Source: Serinus canaria
Taxonomy: Eukaryota > Chordata > Aves > Passeriformes > Fringillidae
Assembly (NCBI RefSeq): GCF_022539315.1
Contig: NC_066322.1
Span: 22,640,765 to 22,704,764, forward strand
Reading direction: 5' to 3'
DNA: 64,000 nucleotides
Positions 1 through 13,200 of this stretch are shown here, piece after piece (within the stretch, counting starts at the first letter, position 1; each line of letters opens with the position of its first letter). A program made the translations under genes and the position numbers. The notes under the pieces are model-generated. The model had not been told where the DNA came from, did not search any database, and saw nothing but the letters and a program-made list of their open reading frames with translations.

Positions 1-497
1 GCTAAATAAATAACACAGACGAAAAGCTCTAAATGCTTAATCTCAATCACAAACCAGCAGTTTATTTCTAACAATAAATCTATTCTGTGGCTTGATCAGA
101 CTGCATTCAAGTTATCCATAAAAGCTGATTGACTTGAATGATTTGGGAAGAATTTCCTCAAATAATATTCACTGTAGAGACTTGGCACTCTCTTATATGG
201 TCCTTAATCCTCATGCTGCAGCAGCACAGCTCACCATTGATATGTACTAATGACTGCTTCATTCAGGGCCTTTTTTTGCAGTTATGCTTTTTTAAAAAAT
301 TAATAATACATTGATTTTTTTCATCCCTCTGTTGTGATTCTGGTCCTGCAGGCAGCACAGCCATTCTTGAGCTGAACCCTTCAGAGCACCTTGGCTCTCT
401 GAGGGCCCAAAGCCAGCAGCACGTGGCAAGGCTGAGGCTGTCCCAGCTGTCTGGTGCCCTGACACTCAGGAGAAGGTTGCAAACATTTCAGTTATGT

Positions 498-510
498 AAT
501 AATAATAATA
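498..510. repeat. AAT microsatellite, about four units
   Basis: Short perfect run of AAT/ATA triplets. It is probably neutral. Confidence 0.7.
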
Positions 511-3500
511 TTCAGCTTTCACAGAACAAACCATGGCCCCCAGTGACCCCTCCCCACAGTCCTCTAAGGGCCCTACACTGCAGCATCCTCTTTTTGGGCT
601 GTGCTGGGCACTCCTGGCACAGGGCTTGACCAAGGGGCTGCCCAGAGCCCCCTGGCCCTAACAGGGTGTTGCAGTGTCTGTGCTCCAGGTGGAGCTTGGG
701 ATGAAGGGCTCACTGAACAGGTCCTGTGATAAATACTCTCAGACTGCTCAGGTACTGCCACGTGCTAATTAACCAGATAAAAGCACTTGGATTCAACAGT
801 CTTTAGTGCAGCAAAGGACTCCTGTCAGTGCTTGAATGTGATATTGCAGATGAGGTGACAGAGCAGGCACTTTCCCCATTTAGTGTAGTTATTCTCTCCT
901 TTTTTCACAAATCTCTGCATTATTTTGTTTCTGTATTCATGATCACCTCAGTTATCAAACCATCTGAAATGATCACGCCATTTGAACAGTAGAAAAGTTG
1001 AAATCTCTGCTTTTCTAACTATTTGCATATTGTAAAACATGAGGTATTTATTACTGTGCTTATCTCTTTTGATGACATATGGGAAGTCCCAATAACAGCA
1101 CTGTAACATCTGAAATCATTTGAGCCCTGCACTTTAATTTGATTTTAACATCACAAATCTTGAACAGTTAACATTAAAGACACATAAATCCCATAAAACC
1201 TCATTTAGATGTGAAGCTACTGAGTTCACAAAACCCATTATGAACCTTAATAGTGATGTACTGTTCAGTTACACCAGACTGACTAATCCAGGCTGGGGTG
1301 TGTTTTCATCACTGTGGCTTGCTGGGTTTAAATAAACCATGTTAGAGATGTTCTCATGTGCACAGCTCTGCTCATAAAACCCCAGGCTGCAACAGAAAAT
1401 AGTTGATATAAAGATTGTAAGGAGCAATTTACCAACTCAGAGTACTGAACTATTAGTCTCTATTGCTGTCTAGGATTTATTTCATAATTAAGAAGACCTT
1501 ATACATCAGCTTCATTATCATCAGAGAGTAAGATACTGGAAGGTCTTCCAAACAGAAATGGAATCAACAATTGCATCTAAGATCCAGAGAAAACCTCTGG
1601 GTTCTACTGTGAAAAGGAGATACGTACCTAAGCAATTACCTATGGAAAATCATGGAAGCAAATGCTTTTTATCAGAGCAGATTTGCAAAAGGAAGAAATG
1701 CCTCTAGTCCTGTGCATGCCCCACTTCAGACTGGGGTCAGGTTTTGCACTGCAATATTTGTGGAGACAGTTCAGTGCCAAGAGACAGGAACACAAGCTGA
1801 CCACCACCTACCTCAGCCTTCTAACAGTTCATTTTATTCCACTGCATTAAATTAGACAATGCCTTCTCCAAATACAAGCCAGCAAATGTGAAGCAATCAA
1901 AGAGAAGTCTCACAGGCAATGCTTTGCATGCTTCTGATGCTCCTCACGTAAGTCCTTGTGAAAAAGGCACTGTGACACTGCCTGACCCTTTGCCTGTCCC
2001 AGGAAACCATTCTGCTCCCTGTACAGGGGAAAGGCATCACAGCTGCTGCAACAAGAGAGTCAGTCTAAGCCTTGTGACTGCAAATAAGCACGATTTGCTC
2101 CTTATTGACTGCTTCATAAAATCCAGTGATTGCTCTGTATCTGTCAATTACTGTAAATTAATGGCGTTCTGCAGCGTGTTGCCACTCTTCACTTCCCACG
2201 CCTTTCATCTGGGGATTCTGAACAATCCCAAATAATAATTAAACATTTATCTGTGCAGAAGTGGTTTCTATGGGAGTCAGTCACAGTCCAGCCTCTGAAG
2301 AAGGAGAGGCAATCACGAGACATCACTAGGCAATAGTCACCATGTGGCAAACTACAGCAAACTGACATATAGCACAGGACCATTTCCCCTTCTGGACACA
2401 GAGCCATGAGGTCTGTCACAGACATACACACACTCCTCAATGGAACCATGGAACGTGAAGAAATGGAGCCAATTCAGGCTTTTCAGACATATGGAATAAA
2501 GTAACCTACAATTAATTTCACATCCCTTCAGTTTTGCATCGCTCTTTCAATGTCTCTTAAAACGCTCTCTGTTCTCATTAACAGTCTGCCTTGTCAATAC
2601 TTTTCAATACTTCAATGCCTTCTCACTCTCAACTTTCTATTTTAACATATTATCTTCCCATGTTTCTAAAATTATGTCCCAGGCTGCATTATTTTTTTGT
2701 CTAAACATTACAGATGTTTCTTTTAATTCAAGCCTGAACAGTCAAATGTAAAAGGAAGTTTTAATAATCAAAGATTTAGCTTGAGATGGTAATTTCACAA
2801 AATAGAATTTCCTACATTCATTCTGAACTAGAATTTTTTGCTTACATGGACATTCTGGACATAAGATGTGTAGAGATATCTGCATGTAACCTCCCACTAC
2901 ATGTGACATCCCACCTCCAGTAGTCAGGAATCTTTATGCTGGCTAGTATTAAAATACCTAATTGTTCATGTATCAAGTTTGTAACCTTAGGGATGCTAGA
3001 AGATATGTTCAGCAGTATCATCCATTAGTAACTCAATTTGGTTTTTGTTCATAAACAGCTGGACAAAGACAAAATTACAGTGCTGAGCACTCACTCATCC
3101 TGAAGCTCAGTGCAACTCCTTCCCTCACATTACAAACAGGTAGGTACTAATAAAGGCCCAGCTGTTCCCTAATGGAAGCTTACCCAGAAGCCAAGTGACC
3201 TCAGCACAGGCCATGCCCACTCCAGGGGCTTGGGCAACACAAGGAGAAGCCAATGGATCCATCACCAGATCTCCTTCCCACTCCTCAGCAGGCACTGGGG
3301 GGAGGCAACATCCCAGAGCAGTCCTGGACTAATGGCAGTGTCAGAGACCAAGCGCTCTGAAGATGATCAAAGAGCAAAGGAAGGAAGAATTCAGTACCAG
3401 CAAGATGATTTGGGCTGAGTAAGCAGGGTGGTATTTTTATTTTCTTGTAAAATTTCTGTGTTTCAAACTGTCACTCAGTAAAGTAGTGAAGTACCAACGC

Positions 3501-3634
3501 TTTGCACATAATTTATATAAAGTTGTGTTTTTACCCTAGCACAGCTCCCACTGATTCACTGCCAGATGAAAGATAACTGACACCATAGCACAAAATAACA
3601 TAGAATGTTATTTTCAACACCAGAAGCAGCACAG

Positions 3635-3670
3635 TGATCTACAAATATGAATTGATTTACAAACATGAAC
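3635..3670. repeat. 18-bp tandem duplication
   Basis: Two adjacent 18-bp units, TGATCTACAAATATGAAT and TGATTTACAAACATGAAC, match at 15 of 18 positions and are followed by the start of a third unit (TGATCTGG). This is a small diverged tandem duplication, probably from replication slippage. Confidence 0.7.
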
Positions 3671-6600
3671 TGATCTGGAAAAAAAAAAACCCCAATCCTA
3701 CAACTTCAGTCAGTACCAAGTGGAATTGAACTTCCTTTTTACAGGAGAACCAGAAGTTACTTTTTCCTTTCTCAATGATTCAAGAGAAAACTAAATTTAT
3801 AAGCATCCCAGAACCTCTGAGACAACCTTCAGAACAACCTCCCATCCCAAACTGTATTAATGTGTAGCATGGTAAAATTCCTTCCCTGTACACTATTTGC
3901 TAAAACAAACCATCAAAGGACCTCAGAGAGTTTGTTCTGAAGATTATGTAATTTGCAACAGGAAAAACTAAAAACCTATTGGCATTATTGTTGGAAATAT
4001 ATACCTTACATTTTCAAAATGAAGCTGTTCAGATAATCATTTTTGTTTACATTTATGTCTTCAATGATTACCAAAAATTTAATTAGGAGCATGTCTTACA
4101 CACTTAAGATTATGAAGTTTAAGTTTGCTTCAACTGAGAAATGAAAATGCAGGCAGGAAAAATGATAATTTGAAATTGTGGTGTAATTCAAGTTGGGATT
4201 TTTAATCAATTGCACTGGTGAAGAAAAGCATCAGTTATTGGTGTACCTCTTTACTTACCTACATTAACTCTTCTCCTCTTCTTTGTATTTAATTTAATCT
4301 AGGACAGCCAATGTAAAACCTGAGTGACTTCTTTCAGCAAAATTCCTGCTCACTGTTAGAAAGTACATGTCTGCAGTGCAATAACCTGGGTCTGCACTTT
4401 GCTGCACTTCTGCCTCTTCCTTCTCCCTTCCCTCTCCTGTTCAGATTCTGCACTACCAAGCCACCTACAACACCTGAACTCTGAAGTGTTCCCATTAATT
4501 CCACTGCATTAAATGTATAGATGAAATTCATGCATCCAAATGTGTACGCTTGGAAATAAAATGAAGTGACTTCCTGGGCACTGAGGATGTGTACAGATCT
4601 GGGCCCATTTTTTCAGCAGTTATTACTCATTCCCTTCAGGCAGAGATCCTTAAAACAATCCCCATTGTTCAGAGGATGACTCTCAGCTGCAGAGGGTGCA
4701 GCACTGACTTTGGGACTGCAGCTCTGTTCACATTGTTAATCCTGTGCACAGTGGTGCCTCAGGAGTACCAGACGTGCAGATCAGGAATTCCCAAATTGTG
4801 CCCACGGGGCCTCGGGCCTTTTCCCCGAGGTCATGACACCACCACCAGCAGCTTCAGAGATTCAGAATGAAGCTTTTCATTTAGGGTTCAATTAACTTAA
4901 GCTCTCTAAAGGAAAGACATCAGAAAAATGTCAGCCTCTCAGTCACAGAAGGAAAGCACTGCAGCAATTACTCATTACTGGCTTAATGGATACATATTAA
5001 GCAATCAGATGCGTTTAATCCTGGACTGCTGAGAACTGATGAGGAAAGGAGAGTCCCTGCAGAAACATCCATAGCCCAGGCTCACAGACAGTGATGAAAA
5101 GCTGGCTGCAAAGCAACAGGGCATGAACAGCTGAAGACACTTGCAACTCCTGTTTATAGCTATTTTGAAAACATTTTTCTTCCCGGTGCTGAAGAGTCTC
5201 AAGAGTCCTTTTTCCCTTGATTATGAAAAGAATTTGTTCACAGCAATGAATATTTGCTCACAGAGAAATAAATGGATGCCATGCTCACAAAATAAGAACT
5301 AAAGATGGGCTTTTAAAATGTCAATTTGTGCTGCTCAGGGTAAAGCAGATATGACACAAACCCAGTCATATGAAAGAAGCATTTCTGAGACCACCCAGCT
5401 GGCGACCTGCTCTTGGAACCGTGAACCCCAAGCTGAAGCCTGGTGTGTCTTTGAAAAGAGACTTCCCTCCCCTCTCTCCTGCTGCAGCTCTCTGTGGCTA
5501 GGAAGCATTTTTTCTGAATCTCAGTACTGTCAAACTTTCAGAATGATTATAAATAACTCTTGACCAGTCTCAAACCTTGCATCTTCATTTTTCTTTCCCC
5601 ACCAGAATGGTGCTAGCAGTTAATGGCTCATTCCAGTTTTCAAAGATGTAAATGCAAAGTGCACAGAGAGAGATAGAGCTCCTGAAGTCTGAAATGAGAA
5701 GGAGATTTCACCAGAGATTTCTCAGTTCTGAAGAACTGGCATTTTGACCTTAATAATCCAGCACAAGTCACCACCGTGCCTGTGGACTTCATTACTGAAT
5801 AATCTGAGCCTTAAATGGGGATACATTTCTGCATTTAAAAGGGAAAACAATCTGATGTGATTAAGAGTGATTTGGTTTTGAGATATAATGGTGCAGCATT
5901 TTTTAAAAGTTTTTCCAATTCTATTAAGCAATGAGTTCCTTACTTCTAGCAAGAGGAAGAGGTGTAAAAATACCAACATAATGGGAAAAAGGTGGATTGT
6001 CAGAGCCTTCTTCAGGAAGCATATTTATTCACTGTTACAAAGGAAAATCTATCTTTGTTGTGGAAGTTAGCAACAATAAGCTATGACAAGATTAATGAAA
6101 ATATTCAAGTCCCTATTCCCAAACATGCCTGGCAGAAACATGCTCTGTCTTTCCCAGTGATGCTGCATCTATCAACTCCCACAACAATTTGTCTTCGTGG
6201 ATTTCATTTGTTATGCTCTTCAAGGACAGAGCCAGCCTAGTCCAAAAAAAGCCCAACGGTTTTTCCAGAAAACTTTTATTTATTTTTATTCTCTTTCCTC
6301 TGTGCTGGTAGGACTGATCTTTCTTCCAAAGATCTTGCAAGAGACCAAGTTGCACAAATTACTATTCAAATCATAACAAATGTCAGAAAAGAGCCTGAAT
6401 TTTAATCATCATTGGGTCTTACAGGCATCATTCAAAAACTGGAAAGATTAAAGAAATGAACAGAAAATTGCTATGTATTTTCTGAGGACTGCTTCATTAC
6501 TTTTTTTTGCATTTTAAATGCTTATTTTGCCCTTTTCTGATTTATCAGTGCAGCTCTCCTAAGAGAGAAATGCTACATGGCCTGTTGCAGTTTTGCTTTA

Positions 6601-9600
6601 ATGACCAAACTTTATAGGGCTCTATTCCAGTAACAAGAATCTCTGGAAGAATCACCAAGGGTAAAGTAAACTCCAAGAATTGCACATATGAAAAATCAAA
6701 ACAGCAGAAAGATACAGCACCTGAGGAAAGAAATATGCTTATTTTTGCCTACTTTCTTCATTTTGTAGGGTCCTGGAGATCTTTAAATCAATTTTCCTAT
6801 CTTTCTTCTCCTTTAGTCAATTTGTATTTGTCCTTCACACCATAGTTCCACTACCCCAAAGTTTTCCAGCTGACACTGAAACAGAGTAAATCTCTTTCAC
6901 CAGCACAGCTCTCTGAATTCAAACACATGCATTGTGCAGATGACAAAAGGGGCAGGAATGGCTCCATCCTACCACAGAATTATTGAGCATTACAGGTTTC
7001 TCCTTATTTAGGCACTATGTGCATAAAGGGATTGACTGATGAAGATGGAAAGCAGAGACTTCATTTGCATACAATTTGTTTTTCTTTCCAGGCTGGTACA
7101 AATTTAATCACATCAATTCTTGGAAAGTATTTTTCATGCTCAAATGTGCTGAGAAATTAAGGGCTAGGAAAAGCACACAGCACAAACTTTACAAGGCAAG
7201 TGGTTATCCTCCCAAATTAAATCTGGTGTGTTTGCTTAAGGGACAGAAGGAGCATTTCAGCTAAAGCCTTTATTTGAAACATAAATTAAACAAATAAATT
7301 CACGGAACCTTTCCAGGTTGACACTGAAGAAAAAAATTAATCCTCAGCCCCTTATAAAACCACTCTTTGTCCTTAACTTACATGCTGCTAAGGCTATAGA
7401 CAAAGTTTATAAACTAATGTGAGAGATTGTTTCTGCTTTTAAAAACAACAAACAAGATTTTGCCTTCTAGTTTTAAATAAAATCCACATTTATAGAAAAA
7501 TGCTGAGTAATTTATGCTATTTTTTCTAGCTGTCCATCTCAAGCCATACCTTTTTTCTATTCCAAAGGAAGTCATGGTCACACCACTTGGATGATCTGCC
7601 CAATGTGTAGCTCAAGATTTTCTACAACTAATCACTTAATTGTCACCCATACTATCACCTTGAAACATAAAATTTATTGAGGCTTTGTCTCTACTGCATA
7701 ATATTCTTTTAAAAATCAAGAGCATCTTCTTCCCAGCAAAGTGTTTCTCTTATATGGCATCAGTCTAGTACCTAGATGATCATAAAAATCAAAATGGAAG
7801 GGAGGAAAAGCAAAAGGGTTTTGTTTTCAAGTATTTCTCGTCTCCCATTCAATTATTTCATATTGCAACATGGATTGTAATTTGAGAAATAGATCTCTTC
7901 CTGCAAAAATCACCAAACTTGCCTTTTTTATGTATCTAACATTATAACCATTTAGAAAACCTTCAGTGATTTTAGTTATGTTTGCATTACACCATTTACA
8001 GGATAAGACAATTTTATGAATTAGTTTTTGAGTAATGGAAAAACTTCTTTTCAAGCACCTGATAAAGGCCATTCTGATGGAAACTCTCCTTCCTGAAGTA
8101 AATACAATTCCATGACCCTGCCTTTAATTCCCTAGCTCAATGGAGTATTTCTTTTTAGCCAGAGAAAAAATGGTTATTGAGATAACTAAGTGCAAAAATA
8201 CATCAGCAGTGAGATTGTATTACTGACAAGAAATTCTTCCATGGTGGCCAAGTTAAAAGTGCCTCAGAATTGTGTCCTTGAGACAATGAAGGTCACCTGC
8301 ACACTGGGTTGCATTAATAAGGCTCCTGAACAAAGCAGTAGGCTGAGCAAAAAAGTTCCTTTGGCTCTGCTGCCCTCAGAAAGCCTCATGTGTGGAAATA
8401 AGCCCAGCCTGGGGCTCCCTGGAGCAAGGCAGACATTGAAATGCTGCAGGAAACCCACGGCAAGGCCACGAGGCAGGGGGCTGAGAGGAGTGGGGGCAGG
8501 CAGAAACTGGATTTCTGTCAGGCTGTGAAATGGCTGTGTTTGGAGATGCTTAAGGACTCACTTAAAGGTGAGGGGCTGAGAAAGCTGCCAGGTTTGAAGT
8601 GTGCCCTGTGTTGAGCAGGGTTAGAAGAGATGATGAATAAATCATTGTGCAGTGATTCATCCTCTTTTGAAATAGTTACTTAGGAAGTTACCTAATTCAC
8701 ACCAACTCACAAGCCAGGTAGAGCTCTAAGTTTCTACTATTTAAAAGCCAGTTCCCTACTGATCCAAAATTCATCACTTGACTGGAGGAGTAGCCTGGAT
8801 TTTGAACCTTTGTAGGCAGATCTTTTATTGTCTGCAAACTGCTTGCCTGCCTTGCCCAGCACAGAATCCTCCATCAGGCAGTGTCGGGGTAATCACTGCA
8901 GGGGGGAAGGATTTCAGCTAATCCTAACTCAGCACTCCTCATTTCTGATTACAACATTACTCCTAAATAATACTTTAGGCCAAAATCCTAAATTTGGCCA
9001 GGTGTCTGTCAGTAGCAGTGTCCCCCTGAAACTGTAATTTTTATGGATCTTTCTATAGCTTCTTATTTACTAGCACTAAGCTTGTCAAAATCTGCCACCA
9101 CACGAGCCTACCAGGAATTAGTTTATTTATTGTGAATGCAATCCAGTTGAAGACCCAGCCACATCTGTTTATCAAGACCTAATCCAACCCACTCGAAGAA
9201 GTTCTCCTGGGGGTGCAGCATCACAACCAAACTGATGGCCTTGCTTTAATGAGCAAAGTCTAGCAGACTCATGCTCTCCCCAGTGAGGGATTGCCATAAC
9301 AAGATCCCATCCTGCAGTACTAAAGACTGAAAAGAAATTCTTCACTTCTTCCTTTGTTCACCCTGGGGAAAATTAGTATGAAAGCCAGCTCTCAGAGATG
9401 CTCTTGGAAAGAATCATCTAAAAACTTTAAGAGAACTGAGGCTAAAGAACCACTGTGACACCTGACATATTTATCATGTACTGCTGCTTCCAAATTTAAC
9501 CTCCAAGCCTCAGGGGCACGTGCTGTCATGGCAAACAATCCATGTCATTTATGTGAGCTAAGGGAACATGCTTCTAAGTGAACGTAGGAATCTGCTCATA

Positions 9601-12598
9601 GTCTAATTAAAGTCTTATTAGTTGAACTGATGATCGTTATTAGTCACCCAACAAAGACAGTTCAGCTTGACATTTACCAACTTTCTAATATAGATCTCTT
9701 TTTCTCTGATGTTTCTCTGCTCACTCTAGGTTTCCATAATCCTCTTCTTTCTTTGCTTTCCTTTCTGTGCTCTCCTAGAGTTCACATCTTATGGGGCTGG
9801 CTTACTGCAAGGAGAAAGAGGGACAACCATTCATCAGCATCCCATGTCCTTTGTCAGGAGAATGATGTTCATCATCTATTCCACCTTGCTCCTGGCTCTG
9901 CATGGGGTCAGTTTTAGCATTATTTTTATCACAGCACCTACTGCCTCCCTTGCCACGGGCTCACAATTCCATATTATGTGTGAATTTCCTGCATAGAGTT
10001 CTGTATTTTAATGTTGTCTCTGCTATCCCTAAAACTGATTTCAACATCTCCCAAGGTCACACTAATTTAATGACCATTGATGAGTTATTTATACCTCTGA
10101 TACCTGCAGTACCATGCTGTGTTTGTGCTTTCAAGACCTGTGCTTTCATTCTGTGTTTGTGCATTTCAGTAACCTCTCCTTCATCCTTCAGGCTGTGGGT
10201 TTGTGATAAGTAAGGCTTTATTAGCACAGGCTAATCATACATATATCTTTGCTCAAGGGCAGTAATAGTTCAGTTTTCAAAGTATGATATATTGGAATAC
10301 AGACACATAGAAATGCAGCACTCTGCTAACAACTTCCTGCACCAGCAGCTGCCAGCTGCTGCAATATCTTCAGTATAATATTGAAATTGTCTGACAATAA
10401 CCACCCACTGCTGACAAACAACACTAATGAAGTTCTCTGCAAGGTGAGAATTTTCTAATTGTAATGCACATTTTTGTGCTCCATTAATATGAATTCACTG
10501 AATCAGGGGACTGTCTTTGTGAACTAATGCCAAAAACAACAACAAGCACTACTCCAGAGGGATTCCTTCTAAAACTCAATATAGTGAGGGATTCAGATGT
10601 GAATAGTGTGCAGAAAAATGTTGAGATAGAAGCCACTTTAAACAAATAAAACATTCATAGAATTATTTGAGTTTAGATGAAGCCTGTACCTCTTTCCAGA
10701 CACATCACCTACCACATCCAGTGGCAGATGCAGTTGGAGGGTGGCTCTAAAATACCCCTTTGAGGTTACTTGTCTGGTTATGGCCAAGTGTCAGCACACA
10801 TTTGACATTGTTGGCTGGAGGAGATGCTGCCAAAAAGGCCATGGGACTTTTGGGTTCAGGACCCTGAGGAGGAAGGAAGGCAAACAGCAAGATCAGCACC
10901 CCAGGCTTGGAGATCTGCAGGTGCAGTCTCTTCTCAAAGCAGAGTTACCTTCAAAGATGATAAAAGGCTAAGCTGCTGGTGGTGAAAATGCTCAGATTCA
11001 TTACCACAGCCTTTTCCTGATGCTTTCAGAAAATTAAATTTATTTTGTCTTGGCACTGAGCAGGTAGCATGGGTATGGGGTAGATTAACACGCCTCAGCT
11101 GACAACCTGCAACTTGTCTGAGAACATATGAGCACACCAGAAGTTTCATCTCTGCTCCAGAAAAGTTCCATCAATCTCTGGCAGAAGCAAAGCTGCAAAT
11201 TGAACAAATATTTGCTAGAGTTCAATCACAATGGACAGAAGTGACATTTGGCAAATTGAAGTTTATCTGCTGTGTAACTTCCAAAAAAAGGCTAGCAACA
11301 AATAATGTCAAGAAAATATTAAACATAAGGACAGGTTTACTTTAAATTTTGCCTCAGATTCCAAACAAAACTCAGAAGGCCTTTTTGGATCCCAAGCACT
11401 GTGCTGAGATCAGCTGCAACAGCTCTGTGATTGAGGTCAGCAAGTGCATTGCATGTGGAGGGAGGCACAAAGAAGGAGCTGCAGGACTGTGCTGAGGGAT
11501 AGCAGTGGATAAAAACCTGGCATGAAGGAACTAACCTCAAAGAGTAACAGAGAGGGAAGAGTCATGGTTAGATGACAAACCAGGAGGATGAATTTATATT
11601 TATCATTTGCAGAATATAAAACCTGATTATCAGAGATGTGATTACAGGTGAAAAAGAAAGTAAACCATGACTTAGACAGAAATATTTAGCAGTGCAGGTA
11701 AAAACTGCAATATTTCATTTTGAAAGGCTGTGTACAAAAGGGCAGGATCTGAATGCAGAAGGTATCTTTACAATGCAGATATGTGAATACAGGCAGATTG
11801 CAGGGAATAAAGAAGTGAGAAGTGAAGGAGTAGCAAAATAACATTGTGCATGATGGGAGAAGGCAAGAGAATGCAACAAATAGCTCAAGTTTTATTGTAT
11901 TCAGATCCTCCTGCCTTAGAAAATATATCAGTAAACCACAAAAGGTTTTCTGTTAGAGTCAAAAATGAGAAAACAAGACTAGAAAAGGTATTAGGGTTTT
12001 TTTAAATAGGTCTCATAAAAGCAATCCATAGAAGGATCCGAGGACAAGAATAAAAATAGTAACATGAAAGGAAGAGCATGACCAAAGTTGACATAATTCT
12101 ATTCAGTATTTGCTATAAACTTTCTTGAAGAATGGGAGCCTGGGAGAGAACTGAGGATTGCTGAGAAACAGTACAAGATTCAGCCACTGCAGATAAGCAG
12201 CCAACCATAAGGGAACAGGGCAGAAAATAGGTAGGAAATTATAATGCAAAAGGGAAATGAACCACTTTGGCAGCGAATTAAGAGGGGGCATGCACAGAAA
12301 TTACCTAAGAAATGCTCAACAATTCAATCACAAAAAGCATATTTGTCAGAAGAAAAGTGCAGATGTGAACAATGAGATTGACTTTGAACTTCAAGGGGCT
12401 GGTGCAGAGCAGCACTAAGGCTGCAAACACTGACACAGACATTGTCCTGGCTTGAGGAAATGTAGCACACAATGTAAATCCCCTCTGAGAGAATTCTCTA
12501 GGAGTCTGGGAGAAGTAGGCTCTGCCATTCTTAACTGTTAATTTGTACATATTTTGTAAAGTAACCATTCCAGGCTGAACCTGAGGCTTGCTACAGAA

Positions 12599-12621
12599 TT
12601 TTTTTTTTTTTTTTGGGGGGG
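12599..12621. repeat. T16-G7 homopolymer junction
   Basis: A run of 16 T is followed directly by 7 G and then a G-rich tail. Seen from the minus strand this is C7-A16. It is a low-complexity tract with no flanking retroposon that I can recognise. Confidence 0.8.
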
Positions 12622-13130
12622 TGGGGTGTGATAATTCTCCTTTTTACAAAGGCAAGAAGTCAGAGAAAGCAAAATGGAGGAAACCATTACTCCACGTGCT
12701 ATCCCACAGCTCTGTTGAGTGAAGTTTTCTACATGGAATTTTTAAGAGAAATTTGCCCCAAGTAAAATCCTTAAAGATTAACAATGGAAAGAGTTGTCAG
12801 TACTTGACGTTCCCACCTAGTTTCTTCAAGGCTATTTCAAAATGAGCTGTTTCCCTCAAATATGAATTCAGATACACAAACTAACCTTGTGCAGAATGCC
12901 ACATTAGGAAGGTTGTATTCCCAGAACTATGAGATCATTGCACCAAATTATTTTGCTTTGGGGTTTTTAAGCAAATTTGTGTACTCCAAGCAGAGCCACA
13001 CTCTTCCATTTGAGCTGTAGCTCAACCACACATCACTCATTTTTGGGAGAAGCACCTACAGAGAAGCCCAGAGGGGTTCCTTGTCCAGCACCCACATCCC
13101 TTCTGACCTTTAAAGAGAGGGAAGGGCAGA

Positions 13131-13200
13131 GTTCAGCTGGAAGGGACATACAACAACCATCCAGCTCCAACTTCCTGACCCTTCATGGCTTCAGAGTTAA
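13131..13200 (-). mobile_element. CR1 LINE 3'-region fragment
   Basis: The segment contains the CR1 3'-region signature in reverse orientation: GTTCAGCTGGAAGGGACATA, a short CAACAACCATCC segment, then CCAGCTCCAACTTCCTGACC and CTTCATGGCTTCAGAG. These correspond to the conserved 'GGAAGGGACCTACAA..ATCATC..GTCCAACT..CTGACC' block near the CR1 3' end. The terminal octamers are missing and the match is decayed, so this is an old 5'- and 3'-trimmed copy. Recognition is from memory of the family consensus, not an alignment. Confidence 0.65.

Larger units (their letters stand above)
1..13130. other. Non-coding AT-rich DNA, no gene recognised
   Basis: I see no gene, RNA gene or classified mobile element in this stretch. 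Open frames are short (115 codons or fewer), scattered over all frames, and lack protein-like composition or convincing paired splice sites. The DNA is AT-rich and CpG-poor, as expected for avian intergenic or intronic sequence. Small features inside it are listed separately: an AAT microsatellite, an 18-bp tandem duplication, a T-run followed by a G-run, and a 17-bp motif shared by two sites. Low-copy or very old repeats could be present and would not be visible by eye. Confidence 0.6.
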
